Shown here piece after piece: positions 51,354-60,631 of a DNA stretch of 64,000 nt. The position numbers and the translations under genes are program-made. Every line of letters starts with the position of its first letter. Positions within the stretch are counted from its first letter, which is position 1. The notes under the pieces are model-generated. The model ran no database searches. It was not told where the DNA came from and worked only from the letters and a program-made list of their open reading frames with translations. The DNA comes from Dyadobacter soli (GTDB lineage Bacteria; Bacteroidota; Bacteroidia; Cytophagales; Spirosomataceae): positions 1 to 64,000 of the forward strand of contig NZ_FNAN01000010.1 of NCBI RefSeq assembly GCF_900101885.1, given 5' to 3'.

Positions 51354-51971
51354 ATGCGTGTATCGGGATTTGCAGTGATCGGGTGTTTAATGCTCGCTAT
51401 TTCAGCTGCCAGCGGGCAGAATGTATACGATGTGATCGTAGCGGGCCGCACCATTGGATCTTTGAAAGTATTCGATGAGAAAGGCGCAGAGGATACCGAG
51501 ACACACCGTATCGAGTCGGATTTCAAAGTGATGTTTTACAAAGGTTCCTACTCGACACAAACCAATTATATTCAGGGGAAACTCGTCTCCGCTACCTGCG
51601 CGCACCACGTCAACGGCGATCTCAAAGAGAAAACGCTCACCAAAACCAGCTCCAAAACGCTTTATGAAGTGCTGTTCTCCGGCGAGGATGTGGAGGACAA
51701 ACCCAATGTTCTGGTGAACAAGCCCATTAGCAGCACCATTACCAGCCTTTATTATAAGGAACCCATCAACATTACGGAGGTGTATTCCGAACGTTATGGC
51801 AAAATGTGCAACATCCGCAAGCTTTCTGAGGGCAAATACGGTGTAACGCTGCCGGACGGGAAGGAAGGGGTTTATTCCTACAAAAACGGCCTTTGCCGTG
51901 AGGTAAAGACCGATCTTGCAGGTTTTAAACTAAGAATTGTATTGAAAGAGGGCAAAACCGCGATGCGCTGA
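51354..51971 (+). CDS. DUF6134-like secreted protein
   Basis: A 205-residue protein with a signal peptide (MRVSGFAVIGCLMLAISAAS). The mature domain reads YDVIVAGRTIGSLKVFDEKG, then RIESDFKVMFYKGSYSTQTN, then YSERYGKMCNIRKLSEGKYG, which fits DUF6134, a Bacteroidota beta-rich domain of unknown function. AAAGGA lies just upstream of the ATG at 51354; an in-frame start at 51303 would add 17 residues. It converges with the RND adaptor gene, with five bases between stops. Confidence 0.72.
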   Translation: MRVSGFAVIGCLMLAISAASGQNVYDVIVAGRTIGSLKVFDEKGAEDTETHRIESDFKVMFYKGSYSTQTNYIQGKLVSATCAHHVNGDLKEKTLTKTSSKTLYEVLFSGEDVEDKPNVLVNKPISSTITSLYYKEPINITEVYSERYGKMCNIRKLSEGKYGVTLPDGKEGVYSYKNGLCREVKTDLAGFKLRIVLKEGKTAMR

Positions 51972-51976
51972 AAGCC

Positions 51977-53107
51977 CTAGATCGTTTCCTGTTTCACATT
52001 CTTCAAATCCGAATTGTCGCGTATTTCTTCATTGGCGACTTTCACCAGCACATCACCTTCTTTCACATCGCCGAAAATTTCGGTTTTTTCGGTACTGCTG
52101 CTGCCCGTTTTTACCGGTACCCAAACCGCCCGTTTATCCACTACCTTAATCACGTAAGTGCCTTGTGTAGAGTTCAGTACCGCTGTTCTTGGAACGGCGA
52201 ATGTGCTGGCATCACCGGCCAGTGGGATCGAAACTTCGGCGATCATACCGGGTAAAAGTTTTCTATCAGTGTTAACTACATCCATTTCCGTGCGTTGCGA
52301 GCGCAAACGCGCGTCCAGCGCACCCGCAAGGCGGGTTACCTTGGCCGGGAACTGCTGGTTAGGCAGCGACTTCACCTTGAATGTTACCTGGCTCTGGTTT
52401 TTGAGGTAGCTGGTATATTGCTCCGGTACACTCACCACCAGACGCAGCTTGCGTTGCTCCACCAATGTAAAGAGCGGGAACTCCGATCCTTTGCCCGACG
52501 GGCCCACGTATGCGCCCGTACTCACATTACGCGCAGAGATAATGCCGCTGAATGGTGCGCGTATTTCGAGGTAATTGCGGGTGTCCGTGATTTCGCGGCT
52601 GGCCGAGCGCGCCGCGTCGAGCTGGGCGAGGTCGGAGCGCTGTTTGGCTAATGCTACGTCCAGGTCGTTTTGCGAAACGGTGCCTGGCGTTTTGCTGGTT
52701 TCGAGCAAACGGTCGTAATTGGCTTTGCTGGCCTGGTAAATGGCTTCGAAAGATTTCAACCGCGATTCGCTCGTTACGAGCTGGGAGGTGAGCTCGGGCG
52801 CCTCCATTGTGGCCAGCAGCTGGCCTTCGCGTACCTCGGTACCCACGTCCACGTGAAGTTTCTTGACAAAACTGCTCACTTTGGCATAAATATCCACATG
52901 CTGGAACGCAATCAGTTCACCGGGGATCTGAATGTTCGATACGAGTTGCTCTTTTTTAAGAGGGAATGCGTCTACCACATGCGCGCTGCTTTCGGCTGCC
53001 GCTTTTTTGCCTTCTTCTTCTTCGGCCCGTGACGAACCGCAGCTTTGCAGGACCGTCGCTGCACCTGCAACGAGTACGGTCATGGCGATTTGATGAATAT
53101 GTCTCAT
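51977..53107 (-). CDS. RND efflux periplasmic adaptor (lipoprotein)
   Basis: A 376-residue membrane-fusion protein. It begins with a lipoprotein signal (TVLVAGAATVLQSC, lipid-bearing Cys23). The hairpin and barrel-sandwich are visible as VDIYAKVSSFVKKLHVDVGT, EVREGQLLATMEAPELTSQL and YLEIRAPFSGIISARNVSTG; the beta-barrel as KLRLVVSVPEQYTSYLKNQS. It links the inner-membrane pump with the outer-membrane channel. It is the last gene of the operon, 24 bases after the RND gene. Confidence 0.94.
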   Translation of the reverse strand: MRHIHQIAMTVLVAGAATVLQSCGSSRAEEEEGKKAAAESSAHVVDAFPLKKEQLVSNIQIPGELIAFQHVDIYAKVSSFVKKLHVDVGTEVREGQLLATMEAPELTSQLVTSESRLKSFEAIYQASKANYDRLLETSKTPGTVSQNDLDVALAKQRSDLAQLDAARSASREITDTRNYLEIRAPFSGIISARNVSTGAYVGPSGKGSEFPLFTLVEQRKLRLVVSVPEQYTSYLKNQSQVTFKVKSLPNQQFPAKVTRLAGALDARLRSQRTEMDVVNTDRKLLPGMIAEVSIPLAGDASTFAVPRTAVLNSTQGTYVIKVVDKRAVWVPVKTGSSSTEKTEIFGDVKEGDVLVKVANEEIRDNSDLKNVKQETI

Positions 53108-53131
53108 AGTCGGATAGGTTCGATGTTGTGA

Positions 53132-56100
53132 TTAACGGGTCATTGGAATATAAAACTTGCTTTCTTCATCCTCAGGGTCGAGGGATACGCTTTGCGTCGA
53201 TGCCTTGCCTTGTCCCCATGCAAATACAAGCGGGAGAATGAACAATGCCGCAAATGTGGAGGCGATCAGCCCGCCGATCACCGCGCGGCCCAGCGGCGAC
53301 GACTGGTCACCCGCTTCGCCAAGCCCGCTCGCCATCGGGATCATCCCCACCACCATCGCTACGGCGGTCATCACGATAGGGCGAAGCCGCAAACCAGCCG
53401 ATTCTTTGGCAGCTTCAATGGCATTGCCGCTGTGCCTGCGCAGTTGTTCGGCATTTGTTATCAAAAGCACGGCATTGGAGATCGATACCCCCACGGACAT
53501 GATAATGCCCATGTAGCTTTGAAGGTTCAATGTGGAACCCGTCATCATCAGCAATGCGAGGGAGCCGAGGATCACCGCGGGTACCGTAGCCAGTACAATC
53601 GCTGATACTTTAAACGATTGGAAGTTGGCTGCAAGCATCAGGAATATTACGATGATGGCGACCACCAAGCCATTTTGAAGGCTGTCGAGGGTGTCGGTCA
53701 ATGTCTGGCTCAGACCCACAAGCTCTACGGTAAGCCCGCGCGGCAGTTCGCCGAGGGAAGCCAATGCTTTACGCACGTCGGCTTGTGCTACCCCGAGGTC
53801 GGTATTGTTCAGGTTGGCGGTTACTGATAGCACGGGCATGGCGCCGAGGTTGTCGTTTTCGCCGTAAGTTGTGTCGGGCGTAATGGTGGCAACGTCGCTC
53901 AGCACGGGGCGGTTGTTGTTTCTGAGCAATGGAATTTCACCCATTTCCTGGATGCTGTTCATTTTGCTTTCCGGTACTTGTACCTGCACCGCGTAGCTGA
54001 AACCGCCTTTTTCATCGACCCAGATATTCTTGTCCGTGTATCGCGACGAGGAAGTCGAAGCGATCAGCGATCTCGAAACATCATTCATATCCACGCCCAA
54101 TTGCGCTGCCCGAATACGGTCTACTTCGATTTTAATCGCCGGGTATTTGGTGGATTGCCCGAGCTGGATGTCGCGCAGGTAGCTGATTTCTTTCAATTTA
54201 GCTATAACCTTTTGCGCATATTGCTCGTTCAGCTTCTTATCACGCCCCGACATCCGTACTTCGATAGGAGTAGGAGAGCCCTGGCTGAGGATTTTATCGG
54301 TCAATTCAATCGGTTCAAATGATGGCGTTACGTCCGGCATTGCCAGTTTCATTTCCTTGCGGATCTTTTCTTTCAGTTCATCCAGATTGGCATGAAACCC
54401 TTCATGCAAACCTACCTGCAATGCCGCCTCGTGCGGGCCTGCCATGAACAGGTAAATAGGGCTTACCGAGAACAAACCGGGGTGCTGACCGACGTAAGCG
54501 GAAGTCACCGACACATTCTCAGGACCGACGAGTTTCTTGATGATTTCAATTGTTTTCAACGTTTTTTCCTCCGTCCGCTCCATACGCGTTCCTTCGGGAG
54601 CACGCAGGCGCACCTGGAATTGGCTGCCGTTTACTTTGGGCAAAACATCCTTTCCAATGCTGTTCAACAAGAATGCGGCCAATGCCGTGGTGATGATCAG
54701 GTAGGCAGCCACTATGGGTTTGCGGTAAGGCATTACCCGATTGATAAAGCGCATAAAACGTGCCCGTATCCGCTCGAATGCGCTGATTTTGCCATTCTGG
54801 TCGGCATCGGCCCGGTGGATCAATGCTTCTTTTTGGGCATCGGGATCTTTGCTGAGGCCCGAGGCTGCAAACTCTTCGGCATCGGTCATTTCCGAGCCGT
54901 CGGCTTTTTTGTGGTGCTTCACTTTCATGATCCAGTTGGCCATCACCGGCACGAATGTCTGCGCCAGGAAATAGGAAACGATCATACTGAAACCGATCGC
55001 CAATGCCAGCGGCAGGAACAGCGAGCCTGGAATGCCGCCCATCGTAAATGCAGGGGCGAATACGGCGAGGATACAAAAGAGGATCAGCAACTTGGGAAAT
55101 GCGATTTCCTTACAGGCATCCCAGATGGCGAGGGCCTTGGGCTTGCCCATGTCGAAATGCTGGTGAATGTTCTCGATCGTCACAGTACTTTCATCTACCA
55201 GGATACCGATAGCGAGTGCTAATCCGCTCAATGTCATGATGTTGATCGTTTGTCCGAACAGGTTCAGGAACAAAACGCCGGAGATAATGGAAGTAGGGAT
55301 GGTCAGGATCACGATCAACGCACCGCGCGGGTCGCCGAGGAAAAGGAGTACCATCAAGCCTGTGAGGATGGCGCCGATGGCCCCTTCCGTAAGCAAGCTT
55401 TTCACGGAGTTCATTACATAGGTCGACTGGTCGAACTCGTAACTCACCTTCACATCTTCCGGCAATGCATTCTGAATGCGTGGAAGGGCCTTTTTCAGGT
55501 TTTGAACCACCTCCCAGGTAGAGGCGTCGGCTCCTTTGGCAATGCTCAGATATACGGAACGCTTGCCATTTACCAGGCCGTAACCTGTGGTAATGTCGGC
55601 GCCGTCTTCCACGGTAGCCACATCGCGAAGGTAGAGATTTTGCACGCCGCCCTTGAAAAGCGGGATATTCTCGAAGTCCTTCACATTGCGGACCGTCGTG
55701 TTGGTAGGGGTAATGTAATTCTTATCGCCAATGCGCACATTCCCCGAAGGCGCCGTCTGGTTATTAAGCCGCAATGCTTCCACGAGCTGGTCGGGCGTAA
55801 GGTTATGGGCGCGCAGGAGTTCCGGATCGGCCTTCACGACGATCGTACGAATGTTACCGCCAAAAGGAGGGGCCGAAACCAGACCGGGGATCGAGGTAAA
55901 TGTCGACCGCACATACACGTTCGCGAGGTCGAGCAGTTCGTTGTTGCTCCGTTTGTCGGAGCTCAGTACCAGCTGGCCCACGGGCAACGTCGAAGCATCG
56001 AAGCGGATAATGAACGGCGGGTTGGAGCCCGGCGGGAAAATGGCCTGCGCACGGTTGGTGAATGCACTAAGCTCCGCCGATGCCTGTGCCATATTGGTGC

Positions 56101-56392
56101 CGGGGTAGAAGTTCACCTTCATCAGGGTGAGGCCCTGGATGTTCTTGGTTTCAATGCTTTTAACACCGTTTACGTATAAAAGGATGTTGATATATTGTTT
56201 GGCGAAGAAGGTCTCCATCTGGTCGGGCGTATATCCCCCGAACGGGTGGGCAATGTACATCACCGGCAAATCCAGTTTCGGGAAAATATCGACCTTGATC
56301 TTCCGCACCGCATCGATACCGAAAAAGAATAAACCGGCCACTATCACCATGATGGTGATCGGTTTACGTAATGCAAAACGTATTAAATCCAT
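53132..56392 (-). CDS. RND efflux transporter permease with EF-hand-like insert
   Basis: A 1086-residue pump of the resistance-nodulation-division superfamily, with 12 membrane helices and two large periplasmic loops. TM4 is LSGLALAIGILVDESTVTIE (acidic pair D400-E401 in the proton path). Features such as MAQASAELSAF, RFDASTLPVGQLVLSSDKRS and NGLVVAIIVIFLMLAANFQS fit the heavy-metal/hydrophobe branch. In the central cytoplasmic segment between TM6 and TM7, residues 529-540 (DADQNGKISAFE) form a textbook EF-hand calcium loop. The operon order (TolC, RND, adaptor) is unusual. Confidence 0.94.
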   Translation of the reverse strand: MDLIRFALRKPITIMVIVAGLFFFGIDAVRKIKVDIFPKLDLPVMYIAHPFGGYTPDQMETFFAKQYINILLYVNGVKSIETKNIQGLTLMKVNFYPGTNMAQASAELSAFTNRAQAIFPPGSNPPFIIRFDASTLPVGQLVLSSDKRSNNELLDLANVYVRSTFTSIPGLVSAPPFGGNIRTIVVKADPELLRAHNLTPDQLVEALRLNNQTAPSGNVRIGDKNYITPTNTTVRNVKDFENIPLFKGGVQNLYLRDVATVEDGADITTGYGLVNGKRSVYLSIAKGADASTWEVVQNLKKALPRIQNALPEDVKVSYEFDQSTYVMNSVKSLLTEGAIGAILTGLMVLLFLGDPRGALIVILTIPTSIISGVLFLNLFGQTINIMTLSGLALAIGILVDESTVTIENIHQHFDMGKPKALAIWDACKEIAFPKLLILFCILAVFAPAFTMGGIPGSLFLPLALAIGFSMIVSYFLAQTFVPVMANWIMKVKHHKKADGSEMTDAEEFAASGLSKDPDAQKEALIHRADADQNGKISAFERIRARFMRFINRVMPYRKPIVAAYLIITTALAAFLLNSIGKDVLPKVNGSQFQVRLRAPEGTRMERTEEKTLKTIEIIKKLVGPENVSVTSAYVGQHPGLFSVSPIYLFMAGPHEAALQVGLHEGFHANLDELKEKIRKEMKLAMPDVTPSFEPIELTDKILSQGSPTPIEVRMSGRDKKLNEQYAQKVIAKLKEISYLRDIQLGQSTKYPAIKIEVDRIRAAQLGVDMNDVSRSLIASTSSSRYTDKNIWVDEKGGFSYAVQVQVPESKMNSIQEMGEIPLLRNNNRPVLSDVATITPDTTYGENDNLGAMPVLSVTANLNNTDLGVAQADVRKALASLGELPRGLTVELVGLSQTLTDTLDSLQNGLVVAIIVIFLMLAANFQSFKVSAIVLATVPAVILGSLALLMMTGSTLNLQSYMGIIMSVGVSISNAVLLITNAEQLRRHSGNAIEAAKESAGLRLRPIVMTAVAMVVGMIPMASGLGEAGDQSSPLGRAVIGGLIASTFAALFILPLVFAWGQGKASTQSVSLDPEDEESKFYIPMTR
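54773..54808 (-). other. EF-hand loop encoded within the RND permease
   Basis: The codons for residues 529-540 give D-x-D-x-N-G-x-I-x-x-x-E, the 12-residue EF-hand calcium-binding loop, with positions 1, 3, 5, 6, 8 and 12 all correct. The flanks are helical (AQKEALIHRA and RIRARFMRFI). Only one such loop is seen. Confidence 0.75.
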
Positions 56393-56416
56393 GTTACGAA
56401 AATGTAAGTTGTAACG

Positions 56417-57814
56417 CTACTGATTCAGAAAAATACCGATATCGCCTGCGGCCGCAGCTTTGAGCAGTATCGCCTGCCAGATGTTCGTTGCGGCGATGTC
56501 GCGGCTGGTTTCGGCCCGGTTCAGGACGTAGAGTGCCTGCGTCATGTCCACGATATTGCTCAGGCCGTTTTTATACAAAACACTCTTCTGCAAATAGGCG
56601 TCGGAAGCCGATTGTACCTGCACAGGCGCCTCACGATAATTGGCAATGGCGTTTGTGATCTTCGTTTCCGAAAGAATGAGCTGGTTTTTAAGCTGCTGGT
56701 CGGCCAGGTCGTATTCTTCTTTCAATGCATTGGAAACAAACTTTTGCGACATTACCTGTTGTCGGGTCCGTAGAATGCTCGTCATATTCCAGCTGGCACC
56801 CACACCGAGCAGGTAGTTATACCGCACCGGCTTGATCCCTTCGAAATAATTCTGGGTATAGGCCGTCTGGTCGCTCGCATAGCGTGAGGAGAATCCGGCT
56901 CCGCGTCCCTGAAACACCCCGAACAGCGAGAATGTCGGCATTCCGAGGGTATGAAAATATTTGGCCTGCTGCTCGCTTACGGCAATACGGTTGGCATAAA
57001 ACTTCAACAGCGGATGGTTCCCGGTCTTGTTAAGAGAATCTGCGATGGTGCGCGGAATGCGGGTCAACAGCATCGTATCGAGCTGGAAACGTTGTTCGGT
57101 AATGCCCATGAGCCGGGCCAGGTTGTTGGCCTGCTCCTGTTCAAAATCCCTGGCCTGGGTAATGCTGATCTTTGCATTGGATACTTCCGCATTGGCCAGC
57201 GACGAATCCACGCCGGGTATCAGCCCGTTTTTGGCGCGGGTTACCACCACCGTTTTCAATGCATTGGCGCGTTCCAGGTTGTTCTCCCAGGAACGGATCA
57301 GGCGCTGGGCGGCTAGCACGTTCAGGTAGGCAGCTGCCACGCGCACGCTATGCTGGAACTGTTCCTGTTCAAGGTCGGCCCGGTCGCGGTTCACAGCCGA
57401 CTGCGCCACGTTGATACGCTCGCGAGCGCGGCCAAACGCAAAGAAGTCCCAATTGACGTTGGTCAGGTACATCGCCCCGAACGCAGAATTCCAGTTCTGG
57501 CCAGGTAGGGGCAAACCCGACGATGCTACCGAAAGCCCGAGGCCGTAAAGCGGGCCGTTCTGGCCGTTCACCGTACCATAGTCCTGCTGGGCCTGTAAAT
57601 TGAGATTGGGTAAATACTCCTTTTTGCTTTGCAGCACGGTCGCCTTGGAGGCGCTGAGGTAGTTGTTTTTGGCTTTAATGCTCCCGTAGTTGGAGACTGC
57701 CGTTTCCACGGCCTGTTGTAACGTAAGTGTTTGGGCACACAGTTTTTCACCGGCTCCGACCAGCGAGAGGGTCAGAAACAGGGAGGGGAAATACTTCTTC
57801 GATGTCATTTGCAT
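56417..57814 (-). CDS. TolC-like outer-membrane efflux channel
   Basis: A 465-residue protein with a signal peptide (cleavage near LCAQ-TLT) and two TolC repeats: TLQQAVETAVSNYGSIKAKN, VLQSKKEYLPNLNLQAQQDY, then FASRYASDQTAYTQNYFEGI-like outer strands, then LKNQLILSETKITNAIANYR and AYLQKSVLYKNGLSNIVDMT. It is the first gene of the efflux operon and lies 24 bases before the RND gene. Confidence 0.94.
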   Translation of the reverse strand: MQMTSKKYFPSLFLTLSLVGAGEKLCAQTLTLQQAVETAVSNYGSIKAKNNYLSASKATVLQSKKEYLPNLNLQAQQDYGTVNGQNGPLYGLGLSVASSGLPLPGQNWNSAFGAMYLTNVNWDFFAFGRARERINVAQSAVNRDRADLEQEQFQHSVRVAAAYLNVLAAQRLIRSWENNLERANALKTVVVTRAKNGLIPGVDSSLANAEVSNAKISITQARDFEQEQANNLARLMGITEQRFQLDTMLLTRIPRTIADSLNKTGNHPLLKFYANRIAVSEQQAKYFHTLGMPTFSLFGVFQGRGAGFSSRYASDQTAYTQNYFEGIKPVRYNYLLGVGASWNMTSILRTRQQVMSQKFVSNALKEEYDLADQQLKNQLILSETKITNAIANYREAPVQVQSASDAYLQKSVLYKNGLSNIVDMTQALYVLNRAETSRDIAATNIWQAILLKAAAAGDIGIFLNQ

Positions 57815-57885
57815 TCAGAATTATATGGCAACTGAACCGGGGCGCGTGTGTGGGGATTGGCTGCAGGGCCCGTCGAGTTGCTTCG

Positions 57886-57893
57886 CAAAGGTA
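57886..57893 (-). promoter_or_regulatory. Candidate -7 box of efflux operon
   Basis: TACCTTTG on the minus strand lies about 72 bases upstream of the TolC start; the nearest TTG is only 16 bases away (57910-57912), so the match is partial. Confidence 0.4.
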
Positions 57894-57955
57894 ATCCGAC
57901 GTACCGGGGCAATGTTTATTACTTTCAAACAATATCTTATAAAATTCAAACATCC

Positions 57956-58867
57956 CTAGCGTTCGAGGACCCGGTACGATTTGGGAGTGGTGCCGATTTG
58001 CTTCTTGAAAAGATTATTGAAGTAGGCGGGGTATTCGAAACCAAGGCAGAACGCGATCTCGGCAATGCTCCAGTTGGAATGCCTGAGCATTACCTTGGAC
58101 TGCGCCAGCACACGGTCGATAATGTGTTCGGTGGTAGTTTTCCCGGTGATTTCCTTCAAGGCCCGGTTCAGGTGGTTCACGTGTACGCCGAGCCTGTTGG
58201 CATAGTCCTTGGCGGTTTTCAGTTGGAGCTTATGCTCCGGTGATTCGATCGGAAACTGGCGTTCGAGCAGGTCCTGGAATTGGTGGGAAAGCTTCGCAGA
58301 ACCATTCACATGTACGTCGCTGATCTCGGAAGGCTGCATTTTCATCGCCTCGTGCGCGAGCACGTTCACGTAGTTGCGCATCAGGTCATACTTGTGCACG
58401 TACCCCGACGCGATATCGGTCTGCATTTTACCGAAAATGCTGAGCAGGTACTCTTGCTGTTCAGCATTGATAAAATACACCGGGATGGAGTCGGTGCGCT
58501 GAATCGGGCAGTCGGCAACCGTCGCCGAACGGTTGATCGTGCCCAGGAACTGATCCGTAAACAAACAGAAGTAACCCGATTGCTCATCCGAAAGCGCCTG
58601 CCACGAATACGGTACATTTCGGTTGAAGAAAACCAGTGCATTGCGGTTGATCTCGATCTCCTGGTTGCCGTAGGTAATTTTCCCTTTTCCGAGGATAAGC
58701 GAGATCTTGTAGAAATCCCGCCGGGCATAAGAAGTGTACTTGTTGCAGAACACCCGGGAGAATACATTGAAATGACCTTCATCCCCGGTCGTTTTGTCGG
58801 GACCTTTCAATCCTTTTGCTGCGGGGTGTGTTTGGTAAAAATGCGCTACGGTCTCATTCGGTATCAT
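57956..58867 (-). CDS. AraC-family regulator upstream of efflux operon
   Basis: A 303-residue regulator. The C-terminal HTH pair is clear: KTAKDYANRLGVHVNHLNRA, then LKEITGKTTTEHIIDRVLAQ, then SNWSIAEIAFCLGFEYPAYF and NNLFKKQIGTTPKSYRV. The N-terminal cupin-like domain (YKISLILGKGKITYGNQEIE) is the effector domain. It lies 141 bases upstream of the TolC gene on the same strand; regulation of the pump is inferred. Confidence 0.92.
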   Translation of the reverse strand: MIPNETVAHFYQTHPAAKGLKGPDKTTGDEGHFNVFSRVFCNKYTSYARRDFYKISLILGKGKITYGNQEIEINRNALVFFNRNVPYSWQALSDEQSGYFCLFTDQFLGTINRSATVADCPIQRTDSIPVYFINAEQQEYLLSIFGKMQTDIASGYVHKYDLMRNYVNVLAHEAMKMQPSEISDVHVNGSAKLSHQFQDLLERQFPIESPEHKLQLKTAKDYANRLGVHVNHLNRALKEITGKTTTEHIIDRVLAQSKVMLRHSNWSIAEIAFCLGFEYPAYFNNLFKKQIGTTPKSYRVLER

Positions 58868-58971
58868 GGCCTGAAATTATGAAATTCAAATATCGGGCAC
58901 AAAGCCGAGGGGTTAAAAATTAATTAAATAGGTCGGGCGCTTGATATCGTCATAAAATTTCAGGTTTAAAC

Positions 58972-59006
58972 AAAAAAAAACGCCGGCCTCAATCGAAGCC
59001 GGCGTT
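58972..59006 (-). terminator. Intrinsic terminator of small secreted-protein gene
   Basis: Read on the minus strand: AACGCCGGC, a 10-base loop, GCCGGCGTT, then T7 (58998-59006, 58979-58987, 58972-58978). It follows the stop of the gene at 59026. Confidence 0.92.
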
Positions 59007-59025
59007 TTCAGCAACTATACAATGG

Positions 59026-59439
59026 TTAATCTTGCGTCGGATAGGCCTTATCCGGCGTGTTATAGTAGTCAGCCAGCTGCGCCGTGTCCTTGTTCACACT
59101 GATAGTGGGGGTTTTGTAGTTTCTCGGCGAGGTGAGCGGGTTGATTTCCACTCCTTCTGGCTTGTATTCGCGCATGATCACGAGCGAGGCCGGGCGCGGT
59201 GCATATTTGGGCGTCGTGCTTGCATATTTCGTCTGGTACTTGCCGAAACGTTCGACAGTCCTCAGGTTCGCGACGCGTATCGTATTCTGGTCCTTGCCGG
59301 CAGCTTTTGCCTGTGCGGCCTTGTTAGGATGCTTGTAGTTATAAACCGAAATGCCCGGATCAACGATCGACTGCGCATTGGCAGTGATGGTGAACAGCCC
59401 GGCAATCAGTATGGCGATTAAAAAAGTGGCTTTTTTCAT
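59026..59439 (-). CDS. Small secreted protein of unknown function
   Basis: A 137-residue protein with a signal peptide (MKKATFLIAILIAGLFTITA, cleavage near NAQ-SIV). The mature 115 residues are Tyr/Lys/Pro-rich (PGISVYNYKHPNKAAQAKAA; GKYQTKYASTTPKYAPRPAS) with no known domain. Single gene with a clear terminator. Its function is unknown. Confidence 0.75.
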   Translation of the reverse strand: MKKATFLIAILIAGLFTITANAQSIVDPGISVYNYKHPNKAAQAKAAGKDQNTIRVANLRTVERFGKYQTKYASTTPKYAPRPASLVIMREYKPEGVEINPLTSPRNYKTPTISVNKDTAQLADYYNTPDKAYPTQD

Positions 59440-59749
59440 GTCGGTAATCGTTTATTCTTCCCTTCATGGTGAGGGGTTGAATGAAAATTAACAACAGAAA
59501 ATACCAAAGCCAAATACTCTAATAAGTATCAAAACCGGGCATTTTTGCAAAATTGGGTGTGGTTTTGAGCTGGTTTCGGGAGAATATTTGGTATTTGTCG
59601 AAAATCAGGTTTGCGGAAAAAGCAGTTCCGTACCAAAAACCAAAACGTTTCAGGAAACCATGTTAAATGTAACGCGACGGCAACAGCGGAAAAATTTTTG
59701 ATTTTAATGACTTTCTAACCAGTTTCTAATTTTTACTGGTTTCTGTGTT
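59440..59749. other. Intergenic region without recognised features
   Basis: About 310 bases lie between the small secreted-protein gene and the bestrophin gene. It is AT-rich with no good open frame, hairpin or TAnnTTTG box that could be assigned; it probably contains the promoter of the small secreted-protein gene. Confidence 0.6.
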
Positions 59750-60631
59750 TTATTTGAGCAATGCGTGGGTGGAAGTTTGAATGCCCTTGCATATGCGTTC
59801 CATCGGCAAATCGTTGCTATCCTCGCCGAAAGGGTCCTCAATTTCTTCCGCGATCACTTCGAGACTTGCCAGAATGTAAAACACGAACATCACGAAAGGT
59901 ATGACGAGGAAATGCAGGCTGAACACGTACCCGATGGGCAGTGTAAGGCAATAAATAAAGATGAATTTCTTAATAAAAGAGCTGTAAGACAGCGGGATAG
60001 GCGTGTTCTTGATCCGCTCGCAGGCGCCGCAAATATTGGTAAAACTTTCGAGCTCGTGATTGAGCATGATGGCATGCTCGGGGAGCAAAGCGCCCTTTTT
60101 TTGCAGCTCGATTACTTTGGCAAACACGGCAGCCGCGATCTGGTTCGGAACGTGATCGGTCGTGATCAATGCGGATCTCTGGTAGAGCTCAGTATCCTCG
60201 AATTCCTCCGAAATGAAGCGGTTGCGCAAATGGTTTTTCAATGCAAAAGCATAGTTGGGGATCATCTTCGCAAAGAATTTTCGCTCCACGGCATATTCCG
60301 GGCCGATCAATGCAGCCAGTTTCAATGCAAGGTTACGGCTGTTGTTCACCAGCGAGCCCCATTGTTTGCGGCCTTCCCACCAGCGGTCGTAGGCGGTGTT
60401 GGTGCGGAACACGAGCAACATCGAAATCACGAAACCGAGCAGCGAGTGCATCAGCGAGATGTTTTTCAGGTCGTTGTTCTCGGTGATTTTTAAATGTATA
60501 ATAATAATGTAGGCGATCGCGCTGGAATAGGCCGCCATGATAAGGATCATAGGCGCGAGCTTGCGCACGGTGTCGGCCTTCTGGAAATAGAAAATGTAGC
60601 GGAACCACTCCTTGGGGTTATAGTCGATCAT
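59750..60631 (-). CDS. Bestrophin-family (UPF0187) ion channel
   Basis: A 293-residue membrane protein of the bacterial bestrophin family: ILIMAAYSSAIAYIIIIHLK, then SLLGFVISMLLVFRTNTAYD, then RWWEGRKQWGSLVNNSRNLA and GYVFSLHFLVIPFVMFVFYI. RTNTAYDRWWEGRKQWG is the family signature. Bacterial homologs are pentameric channels, with cation selectivity reported in some. It overlaps the exonuclease gene by four bases (ATGA). Confidence 0.94.
   Translation of the reverse strand: MIDYNPKEWFRYIFYFQKADTVRKLAPMILIMAAYSSAIAYIIIIHLKITENNDLKNISLMHSLLGFVISMLLVFRTNTAYDRWWEGRKQWGSLVNNSRNLALKLAALIGPEYAVERKFFAKMIPNYAFALKNHLRNRFISEEFEDTELYQRSALITTDHVPNQIAAAVFAKVIELQKKGALLPEHAIMLNHELESFTNICGACERIKNTPIPLSYSSFIKKFIFIYCLTLPIGYVFSLHFLVIPFVMFVFYILASLEVIAEEIEDPFGEDSNDLPMERICKGIQTSTHALLK

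Noticed and set aside
54392..56179. Long open frames of 276 and 309 codons opposite the RND gene
   Set aside because: They lie entirely antisense to a clear RND permease and have His/Arg/Gln-rich compositions without known domains; they follow from the codon bias of the real gene.
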